Position numbers and translations under genes: made by a program. A DNA stretch of 64,000 bases, taken from contig JBCBFU010000002.1 in the NCBI GenBank assembly GCA_038527375.1, positions 76,513-140,512 of the forward strand. Reading direction: 5' to 3'. The notes beneath the pieces were generated by a model. It was given only the letters and a program-made list of their open reading frames with translations. It was not told the origin of the DNA and searched no databases. This DNA comes from Shimia_B sp038527375. GTDB taxonomy: Bacteria; Pseudomonadota; Alphaproteobacteria; Rhodobacterales; Rhodobacteraceae. Shown here in pieces: positions 8,843 through 18,540 of this stretch; the first letter of the stretch is position 1, and the number at the start of each line of letters is the position of its first letter.

Positions 8843-9828
8843 CAATACTCCTGCACGGATGCGCCACCTCCGGCCAAGGTCAGGTAGATTTCGTAGACCG
8901 ATGGCCCGATCATGATGATCAAGAGGGGCGGCACGGTCAGCATCATGGTGGCCAGCGTCATCTTGGTGGGCAGTGTATTCGCCTTTTCCTCGGCGCGCAT
9001 CACCCGTTTGTCCCGCATCTCGCCCGCGTAGACACGCAAGGCTTCGGCGATGGACGTACCAAATTGCTGCGACTGGATCAGAACGGTCACAAAGCTCGCC
9101 ACATCCGGCACGCCCGCGCGTTCGGACATGTCGCGCAACACGGCGGTCTTGTCTTTACCGGCCTTCATCTCGTGCGCGACGATGGCAAATTCCTCGGCCA
9201 GTGCCGGAAAGGACGCCTCTAGTTCGCCTGACACGCGGATGATGGATTGATCGAGCGATTGGCCCGCCTCGACGCAGACCAGCATCATGTCGAGGCTGTC
9301 GGGAAACCCGTTCGTAATTTCTTCCTGACGTTTCTGGATGCGTTTCGTGACCCAGTATTTGGGGATCATGTAGCCCGCGATCCCGGGTCCCAGACCTGTG
9401 ATCAGCATGGCTTGGATCGACGGCTGTTCTTCGCCGTTGGACTGGATCAGCACAAGGATCGCACCAAGCGCCAGCAACCCGAGACCCAGCGCGAACTGGA
9501 AGAAATAGTAGGTTCGGACCGAATTCTTGCCGCGATACCCCGCCTGGATCAGGCGCAGCTTGACCGCCGAAAACTCCTCGGCGTCCTGCGGCTCTAGGAA
9601 TTTCGAATATTTCTCAAGCTTGTCGGACCCGCCGTCATAGCGCAGCCGGTCCTTTTTGGACCCGGTCATGACATTGGCCTGACCGGACTGGGCCAGCTTG
9701 GCATAGGGATCTTCGGGCGCGCGCAGCATCAGGATCGCAGCGCCCAGAACCAAGGCAATGCCCGCCGCGCCGAGGACGATCACCGGTCCAAGGGGACCGA
9801 GGCCAATCATATCGATGAGTGCGTCCAT
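8842..9828 (-). CDS. tadC: Tad pilus inner-membrane platform protein TadC
   Basis: 328 aa type II secretion F-domain protein. One N-terminal membrane helix, a pair of central helices (FFQFALGLGLLALGAILVLI and a following segment) and a C-terminal helix near TLATMMLTVPPLLIIMIGP enclose the conserved T2SSF cytoplasmic domain (DSLDMMLVCVEAGQSLDQSI). TadC and TadB form the inner-membrane platform driven by the TadA ATPase. It starts 9 bp after the tadB stop and overlaps tadD. Confidence 0.93.
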   Translation of the reverse strand: MDALIDMIGLGPLGPVIVLGAAGIALVLGAAILMLRAPEDPYAKLAQSGQANVMTGSKKDRLRYDGGSDKLEKYSKFLEPQDAEEFSAVKLRLIQAGYRGKNSVRTYYFFQFALGLGLLALGAILVLIQSNGEEQPSIQAMLITGLGPGIAGYMIPKYWVTKRIQKRQEEITNGFPDSLDMMLVCVEAGQSLDQSIIRVSGELEASFPALAEEFAIVAHEMKAGKDKTAVLRDMSERAGVPDVASFVTVLIQSQQFGTSIAEALRVYAGEMRDKRVMRAEEKANTLPTKMTLATMMLTVPPLLIIMIGPSVYEIYLTLAGGGASVQEY

Positions 9829-9837
9829 GATGACCCC

Positions 9838-10806
9838 CTAGACCTTGATATTCACGAGCGATTTCATGACGAACAGGTTGGTGATCAGGAACCCCGCCAC
9901 GACCAGACAGGCCGGGATGAAGACCGGAGTATCCATCACCTTGTCGTAGTAGTTGGGCTGGATCACGTTGATCATGATCAGCGCGCCAAAGGGAAAACCC
10001 GACAGGAACATGCCCGACCACTTCGCTTCGGCGGTGATGGCTTTGACCCGGCGGAACAGTTTGAACCGCGCGCGGATCACGCCGGCCAGACCGGCAAGGA
10101 TCTCGGCCAGGTTACCACCGGATGTCTGCTGAATCGTCACGGCCACAGCGAGAAAGCGCAAATCCTGCATGTCCAACCGTTCGGCCATGTGCTTGAGCGC
10201 TTCGCCCACATCGCGCCCGTAGGCGCTTTCATCCGCGATCACACCAAATTCGGACGCCAGCGGATCGGGAACCTCTTTGGCTACGATCTGCAATGCACTG
10301 GCAAACGGGTGGCCAACGCGAAGGCTGCGCACCATCAGTTCGACCGCGTCAGGCAGTTGTTCTTCGATCAGGCCCATGCGTTTCTTGGCCTTGCCGTTGA
10401 CCCACATGTAGACGCCGCCCACACCCATAACGAGCGACAGGCCAAGCCGGATTGGCAATTCGGCCCCGGTGCCGATGCTCATCCCCACAAAGGCCACGAC
10501 GGCCAGAACCGCCATCACCATCACTAGTTGGGTCGGCGAAAACGCGATCCCGCCTTTCTGGGCCTTTTCGGCCAGAAGCGAATAGAGCGGCACCTTACGG
10601 GCCGCGAGGTGCTGGTTCATCTCCTTGCGGAGCTGTTCAAGGACCTGTTCGCGCCCGGTGCCCTGCTTGAGCATGTCCAGACGGCGGTTGACCCGGCTGT
10701 TCAGGCTGATCGCCTTGCCGAACACCGTCAGATACAGCCCCTCCACCAGGACGAGAACGCCCAGGAAGATCAGACCATAGATAATGGGTTCTGCGCCAAT
10801 ACTCAT
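9838..10806 (-). CDS. tadB: Tad pilus inner-membrane platform protein TadB
   Basis: 322 aa paralogue of TadC in the T2SSF family. It has an N-terminal helix at about residues 7-28, a helix pair near residues 90-130 and a C-terminal helix. The T2SSF core reads ELMVRSLRVGHPFASALQIVAKEV and AVAVTIQQTSGGNLAEILAGL. It partners TadC to form the platform on which pilin is extracted and assembled. It begins 3 bp after the tadA stop. Confidence 0.93.
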   Translation of the reverse strand: MSIGAEPIIYGLIFLGVLVLVEGLYLTVFGKAISLNSRVNRRLDMLKQGTGREQVLEQLRKEMNQHLAARKVPLYSLLAEKAQKGGIAFSPTQLVMVMAVLAVVAFVGMSIGTGAELPIRLGLSLVMGVGGVYMWVNGKAKKRMGLIEEQLPDAVELMVRSLRVGHPFASALQIVAKEVPDPLASEFGVIADESAYGRDVGEALKHMAERLDMQDLRFLAVAVTIQQTSGGNLAEILAGLAGVIRARFKLFRRVKAITAEAKWSGMFLSGFPFGALIMINVIQPNYYDKVMDTPVFIPACLVVAGFLITNLFVMKSLVNIKV

Positions 10807-10809
10807 CGT

Positions 10810-12228
<1,419 letters not shown>

Positions 12229-12244
12229 CCGTCAGATCCCGTGC

Positions 12245-13483
12245 TTAAGCCGCCTGCACATCGGCAAGGTTGATGTCGTGGAGCGAGCGCGCGAGCTTTT
12301 GGATTTCCTTGCGCAGTGGGCTTTTGCCCATCGCTTCGGCCAGTGGGACACCGTGGTCTCCGGCCTGCGTGACCTGCTTGCCGCCATCGGGAAGCTGGAT
12401 GTCGATCCCGATATTCAGGCTCTCGGCCATGCGCTTGATCCGGGATTTCCCGGACACGTCCATCATCTTGGGCGCACGGTTGATCGCAAAGCGGATCTTT
12501 TCAAAGGGCAGGTCTTCGGCCTGGAACCCCTTCTTCAAACGCACGGCGTTCTGTGCGCTCCGCATGTCCAACTCCAGCGTCGCGAAATACACATGCGCCT
12601 GCATCAGAACGACCTCGGTCCACTGGACCAGCGTCGTGGGCATGTCGATCACGACGTAGTCGAAATTCGACGCCGCCATTTTCAGGATGCGCATGACATC
12701 CTCGCCATCAATCAGGTCCAGCGGCACCAGATCCGCCGGCGCCGTCATCACGTGAAGTCGGTCGTGGAAGGACAAAAGCGCCTGCATGAAGACATCGCTG
12801 TCCATGCTTTCGGTGTCTTGCAGCATCTCGATCACCGCATCACGGCGCGGCAGATCGAGGAAGGTCGCGACCGACCCGTATTGCAGATCAAAGTCCAGCA
12901 GGCAGACGCGCGGCGGGTTCGCCTTGTCGATATTGGCCAGCTCCCAAGCCAGGTTCACGGCCATGGTCGTCGCACCCGTCCCCCCGGCGAAACCGTGCAC
13001 GGGCAAGATGATTCCCTCGCGGTCCCCGGTTGCCGACAGCGTATTGCGCAGCTCCACCGGTGGTGCTGCCTCGGGCTCGGGCTGGCGCAGCCGTTCAATG
13101 GCTTGCGACAGCTCGTTTTCGGGAAGCGGGTAGGGGATGAACTCATCTGCACCTGCCCGCAGCAGGTTGTGCAAGGTGGCCGTCGACAGGTCTTCCGCGA
13201 CGAGGATGATCTTGATACCCGCAGCCTTGGATTTCGCGATCAGGTCGGCGACGATCGCCATGCTGTCTTCGTCGGCGTCATCCATGGCAATTGCAATGAA
13301 TTCAAGGGCTTCGGCCTCTGGTTGACCCAGAAACATCAGGGCTTCCTGAAACCCGAGATCTCCCCAGCTTTCGCCAAGCGCAGCTTCCATATCATCGATC
13401 AACAGGTCGAAGTTCTGGACGTCGCGACTGACGGTACACGCCAACAACGGCGAAGGGTCGGGTTGTAACATCACGCTGCTCAT
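12245..13483 (-). CDS. cpaE: Tad pilus localisation protein CpaE/TadZ
   Basis: 412 aa. An N-terminal receiver-like region (about 1-140, without a clear phosphorylation set) precedes a MinD/ParA-type domain. The deviant Walker A reads GFAGGTGATTMAVNLAW: the signature lysines of KGGxGKT are replaced, so ATP hydrolysis may be weak or absent. DFDLQYGSVATFLDLPRRDAV and the VIDMPTTLVQWTE switch region are intact. TadZ/CpaE proteins place the Tad apparatus, often at a pole. There is a 187 bp gap upstream after the OmpA gene, so a separate promoter is possible. An AGAGGG lies about 10 nt before the ATG. Confidence 0.9.
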   Translation of the reverse strand: MSSVMLQPDPSPLLACTVSRDVQNFDLLIDDMEAALGESWGDLGFQEALMFLGQPEAEALEFIAIAMDDADEDSMAIVADLIAKSKAAGIKIILVAEDLSTATLHNLLRAGADEFIPYPLPENELSQAIERLRQPEPEAAPPVELRNTLSATGDREGIILPVHGFAGGTGATTMAVNLAWELANIDKANPPRVCLLDFDLQYGSVATFLDLPRRDAVIEMLQDTESMDSDVFMQALLSFHDRLHVMTAPADLVPLDLIDGEDVMRILKMAASNFDYVVIDMPTTLVQWTEVVLMQAHVYFATLELDMRSAQNAVRLKKGFQAEDLPFEKIRFAINRAPKMMDVSGKSRIKRMAESLNIGIDIQLPDGGKQVTQAGDHGVPLAEAMGKSPLRKEIQKLARSLHDINLADVQAA

Positions 13484-13670
13484 CGCGATATGCCCTCTTT
13501 ACACGGTGGCTTGCCGCGGGTTCATCGCATTGCTTGCAGATTTGACCCCCGGCAAAGCCGGGCACACACCATGCGCACCCACTTTTGCTCAGGGTCTTTG
13601 GTGCCGCCTAATAGGGGCAAGAATTGGACCGAAAAACAGAATTGGTGTGGAGACTTTGGCGCTTTGCGCC

Positions 13671-14315
13671 TTACTCGCCGCCCAATGCGGAGGCCGTCGA
13701 AGACGTGGCCTCGGTTGCCGACTCCACGTATTCCCGGAACACGATCTCGGCGTATTTGCCTTGCAACACGGTCGGGTGGTTCTCCACGAAGCCCGAAACC
13801 TCGGTCACGGTGCGCCGGTTGCGGCGTTCGCGGTCCTGCGTGTAGATCAGCGGCTGCGTCTCGCCAAAGCTGACCACAGCCTCTAGGCGCGACCGACTAA
13901 TGCCCAAGGTCGACAGATACGACACCACGGCCTGCGCCCGGCGCAGCCCCAGCGATTTGTTGAAGCTGTCGGACCCCACGGCGTCCGTATGCCCGTAGAC
14001 GCGGAAGCGCACCTCTGGGAATTGGCGGATGAAATGGGCCTGTTGCAACAGCACCTGCCGCGCGGACGGATCAAGGACCGCAGAATTGAAGGCAAAGGTG
14101 ACCGTCGACGGCACCTCTGCGGCGAACCGCTGTGACAGGTCGATCGCAAAGCCGCGCTGACCCGTCATGAGCAGTTGGTTGTTCATCGTCGGGTTGCCAA
14201 AGCCGCCCTCGTCCAGGATCGATCCCGCTTCGCGATGGTTGAAATTGTACACAGGGTCACGGCTGGCGCATGACGCCAGAACAGCCAGTCCCGCAATCGC
14301 GGCAACGTATTTCAT
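13671..14315 (-). CDS. OmpA-family outer-membrane lipoprotein of the Tad locus
   Basis: 214 aa from the ATG at 14315, preceded by GGGGGC; an ATG five codons earlier is possible. It has a lipoprotein-type signal MKYVAAIAGLAVLASCAS. The C-terminal OmpA domain carries the peptidoglycan-binding signature (VRFRVYGHTDAVGSDSFN, LGLRRAQAVVSYLSTLGI). It would anchor the pilus secretin or outer membrane to the cell wall. It sits between cpaC (27 bp) and cpaE, a placement seen in other Rhodobacterales tad loci. A GGCGC-AAA-GCGCC hairpin overlaps the stop codon. Confidence 0.88.
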   Translation of the reverse strand: MKYVAAIAGLAVLASCASRDPVYNFNHREAGSILDEGGFGNPTMNNQLLMTGQRGFAIDLSQRFAAEVPSTVTFAFNSAVLDPSARQVLLQQAHFIRQFPEVRFRVYGHTDAVGSDSFNKSLGLRRAQAVVSYLSTLGISRSRLEAVVSFGETQPLIYTQDRERRNRRTVTEVSGFVENHPTVLQGKYAEIVFREYVESATEATSSTASALGGE

Positions 14316-14342
14316 GTGCCCCCGCACCATTGCTAGCGCCCT

Positions 14343-15770
14343 TTAATCCAGAACATAGCCATATGACCCGCTAAAGTCTTGTTTTGCAACTTCTCCTGCC
14401 GCGCCTTGTGTCGGAGTTGTGCCTGCGACGCGGCCAAACAGGAACAGGTCCCGCTCGGACGGTGCGCGCACGCGATCTGTGGGAAGCGCGAGCGTATCGC
14501 CTTTGACCGGCGTCACGAGGTGTGGCGTGATGATAATGACAAGCTCGGACTGCTCGCGCTGGTATTCGGTCGACCGGAACAGGGTGCCGAGGACCGGAAT
14601 ATCGCCCAGCCAGGGAACCTGCGCGTTCGAATCGCGGAAGTCGTCTTCCAGAAGTCCTGCAATGGCAAAGCTTTCGCCATCGCGCATTTCCACGGTCGTC
14701 GATGTCTCGCGGCGCGAGAAGGCGTCCACCGTAAAGCTGCCGGTCGAAATGCCGTTCGATCCGTCGATCGAGCTCACCGCGGCGCGGAGCTGTAGGTTGA
14801 TCGTGTCGCCATCGACCACGCGCGGGGTAAAGTTCAACTCGATCCCGAAGGGTTTGTATTCGATCGACGTGGTCGCGTTGTCTTGGGCCACGGGCACCGG
14901 ATATTCGCCGCCGGCCAGGAATGTCGCCTCTTGGCCGCTCAGCGCGGTCAGGTTGGGTTCTGCCAGTGTGCGCACAAAACCTTTGCTTTCAAGGGCTTCC
15001 AGAAGGATGTCCACACGGACCGCATCAATGTCGAACCCAAAGATGGATGCGCCAATTGCGTCAACCGCCGGGGTCAGGACACCGACGGCCTGGCCAAAGT
15101 TCGTGCCTTCGGCCGGTGCATCGGTCTGCAGGGTTGCGGTGCCCAAAGCGGTCAGGGAGTTTCCATCGTCGTCCCGCGCAACCAAGCCGCCCTTGAGGCC
15201 CTTGGACACCGAGCGCTGCATTTCCGCAAAGCGGACTTTCAGCATGACTTGGTGGTTGCCGCCGACGACCATCAGGTTCGACACCCGCTCGGGCGCATAT
15301 CGCTGTGCCAGATCAATGGCGCGGTCCATGCGTGCGATGCTGCTAACCTGACCGGACAGGACGATGCCGTCATTGGCGGTGCGCACTTCGATCTGCTCGT
15401 TGGGCAGGATCTGACGCAAACGTTCTTTGAATTCGCTGATATCGGGCGCGACGCGCACCTCGACATTGGTGATCAGGCGTCCATCTGCACCCAAAAGGGT
15501 CAGCGACGTCCGGCCCGGCTGACGGCCCAGCACGTAGATTGTGCGATCCGACAGGGTCGAGATGTCCGCGATTTCCGGGTTCGCGATCGACAGTTCGGCA
15601 AAGGGGACGTCGCTTTCGACGACCACCGCGCGACTGACCGGCACGTTCAGGGAACTGGAGGGCGCACCGCGCATGACACGCAGCGTTTCAGCCTGCACCG
15701 TTGTCGGAACGACGGACCCGCACGCAAGTCCAATGGCGACCGTAGCCGCCCAAAAGCTCGTTTTGATCAT
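14343..15770 (-). CDS. cpaC: Tad pilus outer-membrane secretin CpaC/RcpA
   Basis: 475 aa. The ATG at 15770 with AGGT upstream gives a Sec signal peptide (MIKTSFWAATVAIGLACGSVV to the QAE cleavage region); the open frame reaches further upstream but lacks a signal there. An N-terminal pilus-assembly domain (about 30-110) and a BON-like segment precede the secretin homology region (FTPRVVDGDTINLQLRAAVSS, then SELVIIITPHLVTPV). It forms the outer-membrane channel for the Flp pilus. A 176 bp gap separates it from cpaB, with a perfect palindrome in between. Confidence 0.94.
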   Translation of the reverse strand: MIKTSFWAATVAIGLACGSVVPTTVQAETLRVMRGAPSSSLNVPVSRAVVVESDVPFAELSIANPEIADISTLSDRTIYVLGRQPGRTSLTLLGADGRLITNVEVRVAPDISEFKERLRQILPNEQIEVRTANDGIVLSGQVSSIARMDRAIDLAQRYAPERVSNLMVVGGNHQVMLKVRFAEMQRSVSKGLKGGLVARDDDGNSLTALGTATLQTDAPAEGTNFGQAVGVLTPAVDAIGASIFGFDIDAVRVDILLEALESKGFVRTLAEPNLTALSGQEATFLAGGEYPVPVAQDNATTSIEYKPFGIELNFTPRVVDGDTINLQLRAAVSSIDGSNGISTGSFTVDAFSRRETSTTVEMRDGESFAIAGLLEDDFRDSNAQVPWLGDIPVLGTLFRSTEYQREQSELVIIITPHLVTPVKGDTLALPTDRVRAPSERDLFLFGRVAGTTPTQGAAGEVAKQDFSGSYGYVLD

Positions 15771-15902
15771 GTGACCTGCCTCTATGATCACGCCTCTGGC
15801 CCATCTCTTCGGATGGTACTCAGTCTGATTATGCTGCAAATCCGCTTTTTTTGCAACAATCAATGCTTTGCCGGGCAAAGCTGCTGTGGATAACGCGCAA
15901 CA

Positions 15903-15922
15903 AGGGGCGCTGCAGCGCCCCT
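15903..15922 (-). terminator. Perfect 20-bp palindrome after cpaB
   Basis: AGGGGCGC-TGCA-GCGCCCCT forms a GC-rich hairpin 25 bp beyond the cpaB stop in the cpaB reading direction. No T-run follows, so it may act as an mRNA 3' stabiliser or a weak terminator rather than a strong rho-independent stop. Confidence 0.4.
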
Positions 15923-15946
15923 GTCATAGGTTCGGATTTGCTGGCG

Positions 15947-16789
15947 TTAATTGGTGCAGGGGATCGGGATCTCGACCACCTCTGCGCCGCGCCGGGTGCG
16001 GATCGTGCAGACCTCTTCCTGCTCGACCTCTGCGGCGACCTCCTCGACGACGCCCAGAAGCGCGCGTTGGTCGACGTCGTTCACGTTTGCGACGGTGTCA
16101 TCTTCGGCCCCGACAAGGGCAAGGGACAACCGGCCCGAGTTCTGCGCGTGGGCCAGCTTGGCCACCTGTTGCGGACGGACCTCGACGGTGATCGTGCGCG
16201 CAACTTGCGGACCATCAAGATCCCCGCTGGCCTGTTGGTCGATCGCAATGATCTTGAGCCGGGTATCAATCAACTTGGTCACGTCGCCGCCATTGCGGTT
16301 GCCGTTAAATTGACGACCCGTCCAGTAGACATCAACGGTGTCGCCCGGGCGCAGGAAGCCCGACACCCCGGTCGATACGTCCACATTGATCGTAAATGCG
16401 CGCATGCCCTTGGTCAGGGTCGACGTCAGTCCGGCATTTTGCCCCGGCTCGGTCACCTTAACGGCCAGGATCGGCTCGCCCTTTTCAATCGCGCGCAGGA
16501 CCACGCGCAATTCGTTTTCACCGCGGCTGAACAGCTCTTCGGGGGCCTGGAATGCCCCTTCGGGCAGGGCCACGACCGGCCATTTCACCAACGATACGTC
16601 GGAAAGCTCGATTTGCTCGCCATATCGCAGCGGCTCCTTGGCCACGATGATCTGGGTCAGCTCGATGTTCTGGGCGCGTTGTTCGGCCAACGCGTTTTGA
16701 TGTTCGCTGATGTAACCTCGCGCCAAATAGACCGCGCCCCCTGCAAGGGCGACGCCAATCAGCAGCACAAGACCGAATACCATACGCAT
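15947..16789 (-). CDS. cpaB: Flp pilus assembly protein CpaB/RcpC
   Basis: 280 aa. Start chosen at ATG 16789 (AGGT 7 nt upstream), giving a single N-terminal membrane anchor (MRMVFGLVLLIGVALAGGAVY). A SAF/antifreeze-like domain follows (IIVAKEPLRYGEQIELSDVSLVKW split across residues 48-75) and then the CpaB core with PGDTVDVYWTGR. RcpC/CpaB proteins are periplasmic and help stabilise the secretin complex. The C-terminus ends in a cysteine-containing RRGAEVVEIPIPCTN. Confidence 0.92.
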   Translation of the reverse strand: MRMVFGLVLLIGVALAGGAVYLARGYISEHQNALAEQRAQNIELTQIIVAKEPLRYGEQIELSDVSLVKWPVVALPEGAFQAPEELFSRGENELRVVLRAIEKGEPILAVKVTEPGQNAGLTSTLTKGMRAFTINVDVSTGVSGFLRPGDTVDVYWTGRQFNGNRNGGDVTKLIDTRLKIIAIDQQASGDLDGPQVARTITVEVRPQQVAKLAHAQNSGRLSLALVGAEDDTVANVNDVDQRALLGVVEEVAAEVEQEEVCTIRTRRGAEVVEIPIPCTN

Positions 16790-17061
16790 GTCATTACCTC
16801 GTCCATGTCGGAGACGACCTGCACAAGGATATGCGCAGGCGGTTTCCCTCGGGGCCAACATCGCCGGGGAATGCGGCGAAAGCGTGGAGTTTGCGGGTGT
16901 TTTTTGGGGTTTGACCTGGGGTCAATTCACGGGTCGGTTCAGGCCCCAACAGGCGGTGCCCATTGATGGGATCACTTCACCGCAACAGGGGGCGCATCAA
17001 CGTTGGGGGCAGGTCGCAGACCACGTGGACCGCAAGATCGCCCGCGATGGATGCAGGTCGA
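16790..17061 (-). promoter_or_regulatory. 272-bp noncoding region upstream of cpaB with TTGACC inverted repeat
   Basis: No supported gene lies here. The perfect inverted repeat TTGACC-TGG-GGTCAA (16911-16925) sits about 120 bp before the cpaB start and looks like an operator. The gap length suggests a promoter for cpaB and downstream tad genes, separate from the pilin transcripts. No convincing -35/-10 pair could be fixed by eye. Confidence 0.4.
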
Positions 17062-17271
17062 TCAGCTGTCGCTGTCGGTGCTCGCATCATCGGGTTGGGC
17101 GAGCATCTCGCCCAGTCGGTCAGAGATCGAGGTTGCGGTATCGCCGCTGCCGTCCACCACCATCGACGCAGCACCCGCACCCAGCGCAACCACACCGGCT
17201 GTCAGCACGATCCAGTCAACGGATACGGCCCCGCTTTTGTCTTTGGTGAAGCGTTCGATGAAGCGCCGCAT
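17062..17271 (-). CDS. Flp-type pilin, fourth paralogue
   Basis: 69 aa from ATG 17271, which has AAAGGAGAG just upstream. Short basic leader (MRRFIERFTKDKSG), then GAVSVDWIVLTAGVVALGAGAASMVV as the hydrophobic N-terminal pilin helix, and an acidic, Ser/Asp-rich tail. The processing site is expected after the Gly of KSG, giving Asp at mature position 5 and Trp at position 6. It is the most divergent of the four pilins and could be a minor pilin. It lies closest to the assembly genes. Confidence 0.8.
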   Translation of the reverse strand: MRRFIERFTKDKSGAVSVDWIVLTAGVVALGAGAASMVVDGSGDTATSISDRLGEMLAQPDDASTDSDS

Positions 17272-17462
17272 GATCTCTCCTTTGGGCCTAACGCGCCCGG
17301 TCACTCGTTGATTAACTATGTTTTGAACAGGAATTGCGTCAAAAAGTAGGAAGCAGGGGGGTTCTTTAGCGTGCCTGTGGAACGTGGCCGAACAATCCGT
17401 GCGCTACCAGTTCTTTGATCCCGGATCATCAACGCCTGGGCGGCGCCTTTGGGATCGAGGAA

Positions 17463-17666
17463 TCAGTTGAGAACGGTGTTCGTCGCGACCCGGTCACCGA
17501 TCTTGCCCAGCTCGGTCTTTGTCGTGTCGCCGACGTTTTGTGTGCCATTTGCCAGAATAAACACACAGGCAAGCCCAAGACCCACGATAGCTGCGGTCAA
17601 CACGACCCAGTCAACCGTTACGGCCCCATCTTCGTCGCGCAACAGGCGAAGCTTCAAAACACTCAT
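17463..17666 (-). CDS. Flp-type pilin, third paralogue
   Basis: 67 aa from ATG 17666 with GGAGGG upstream. Leader MSVLKLRLLRDEDG, then AVTVDWVVLTAAIVGLGLACVF and a polar tail ending VATNTVLN. The leader and helix match the two identical pilins, but the C-terminal half differs. It lies beyond the pilin terminator at 17695-17724, so it is either read by read-through or from its own promoter in the 87 bp upstream. Confidence 0.82.
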   Translation of the reverse strand: MSVLKLRLLRDEDGAVTVDWVVLTAAIVGLGLACVFILANGTQNVGDTTKTELGKIGDRVATNTVLN

Positions 17667-17694
17667 CTCACATCCCTCCAGGGTACGTTGGTCG

Positions 17695-17724
17695 TGAAAA
17701 AGGCCGCGCCGAAAAGGCGCGGCC
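17695..17724 (-). terminator. Rho-independent terminator behind the duplicated pilins
   Basis: On the minus strand GGCCGCGCC-TTTTC-GGCGCGGCC is followed directly by TTTTTC. A 9-bp GC stem with a T-run is a textbook intrinsic terminator. It would end most transcripts from the two upstream pilin genes and leave the assembly genes at a lower level. Confidence 0.85.
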
Positions 17725-17753
17725 CTCATCCAAGCCTCGAAAGGCAGGGCGTC

Positions 17754-17939
17754 TTAGTAGGACGCGATCGTCATGTCGGTCAGCTCGGTGTCGATGTCGC
17801 TGGCGAGGTCTTTGACGCCACCCGAAACGGTCGTCAGGATTGCGATGCCCAGACCAACGATGGCTGCGGTCAGCACGACCCAGTCAACAGTCACGGCACC
17901 ATCTTCGTCGCGGCGGAAGTTTTTGAAGAAGTTCAGCAT
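17754..17939 (-). CDS. Flp-type major pilin, second copy of identical pair
   Basis: 61 aa, start ATG 17939 with GGA 8 nt upstream. Leader MLNFFKNFRRDEDG, cleavage expected after Gly, mature N-terminus AVTVDWVVLTAAIVGLGIAI, then a short acidic tail ending MTIASY. The protein is identical to the copy at 17987-18172. The length fits Flp pilins, which polymerise into thin bundle-forming fibres. A strong intrinsic terminator follows 30 bp after the stop. Confidence 0.85.
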   Translation of the reverse strand: MLNFFKNFRRDEDGAVTVDWVVLTAAIVGLGIAILTTVSGGVKDLASDIDTELTDMTIASY

Positions 17940-18175
17940 TTGATATTCCAGTCTTTTAGAAGTGTTTGGTTTGGATCGGCTGCGTATTAGTACGAAGCGA
18001 TCGTCATGTCGGTCAGCTCGGTGTCGATGTCGCTGGCGAGGTCTTTGACGCCACCCGAAACGGTCGTCAGGATTGCGATGCCCAGACCAACGATGGCTGC
18101 GGTCAGCACGACCCAGTCAACAGTCACGGCACCATCTTCGTCGCGGCGGAAGTTTTTGAAGAAGTTCAGCATTTG
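17764..18175. repeat. Tandem 179-bp perfect direct repeat (two pilin genes)
   Basis: Positions 17764-17942 and 17997-18175 are the same base for base. Between the coding copies only two synonymous differences exist, both in the last codons (GCG TCC versus GCT TCG). The 5' untranslated parts differ beyond the repeat edge. This is a recent tandem duplication or ongoing gene conversion. Confidence 0.95.
17987..18172 (-). CDS. Flp-type major pilin, first copy of identical pair
   Basis: 61 aa, start ATG 18172 with AGAGGGA about 9 nt upstream. The amino-acid sequence is identical to the next pilin gene 47 bp downstream. Same leader with DEDG processing site, same 20-residue hydrophobic helix with Asp5-Trp6, same tail. 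It is the first gene of the leftward Tad locus, so the promoter is expected in the 365 bp upstream. Confidence 0.85.
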   Translation of the reverse strand: MLNFFKNFRRDEDGAVTVDWVVLTAAIVGLGIAILTTVSGGVKDLASDIDTELTDMTIASY

Positions 18176-18540
18176 TTTAGTCCCTCTAAGGAAGTTCGCA
18201 TTTGGTCCAGTCAACCTTGCCGGATCAGTGCGGGCGGCCTCTCTATGCCCGCTCCCCGTCTCGGTATGACGCTATATGGCTGTTTGATTGGGGCGCGAAT
18301 TAGGCAGCATTCGTGCAATTTTGCAGAACACGGAAAAATCCAAAGAAATCGTGTAAGTGCATGATATTGAATAAATAAAAACTCTAGATTTGCCGCGCGC
18401 ATTGCCGAGATAAGGCCAATTGAACGCAGTTTTCCCCATTTGAGCGCCTGTTTCGGGGGGGCTTCGGTCGGGTTTGCTGGTCTCGGAGGGGGGCCATCTG
18501 CTAATATCAGGTCAACAAACCGGGCAGAGCAGGACCCGCA
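18176..18540. promoter_or_regulatory. 365-bp divergent regulatory region, pilins (-) and lytic transglycosylase (+)
   Basis: No supported gene. The stretch 18300-18400 is strikingly AT-rich for this genome (for example TTGAATAAATAAAAACTC near 18366-18383) and flanks GC-rich ends, as expected of a promoter region serving highly expressed pilins. On the minus strand a TTGACT lies about 40 bp before the first pilin start, without a clear -10 partner. Confidence 0.5.
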
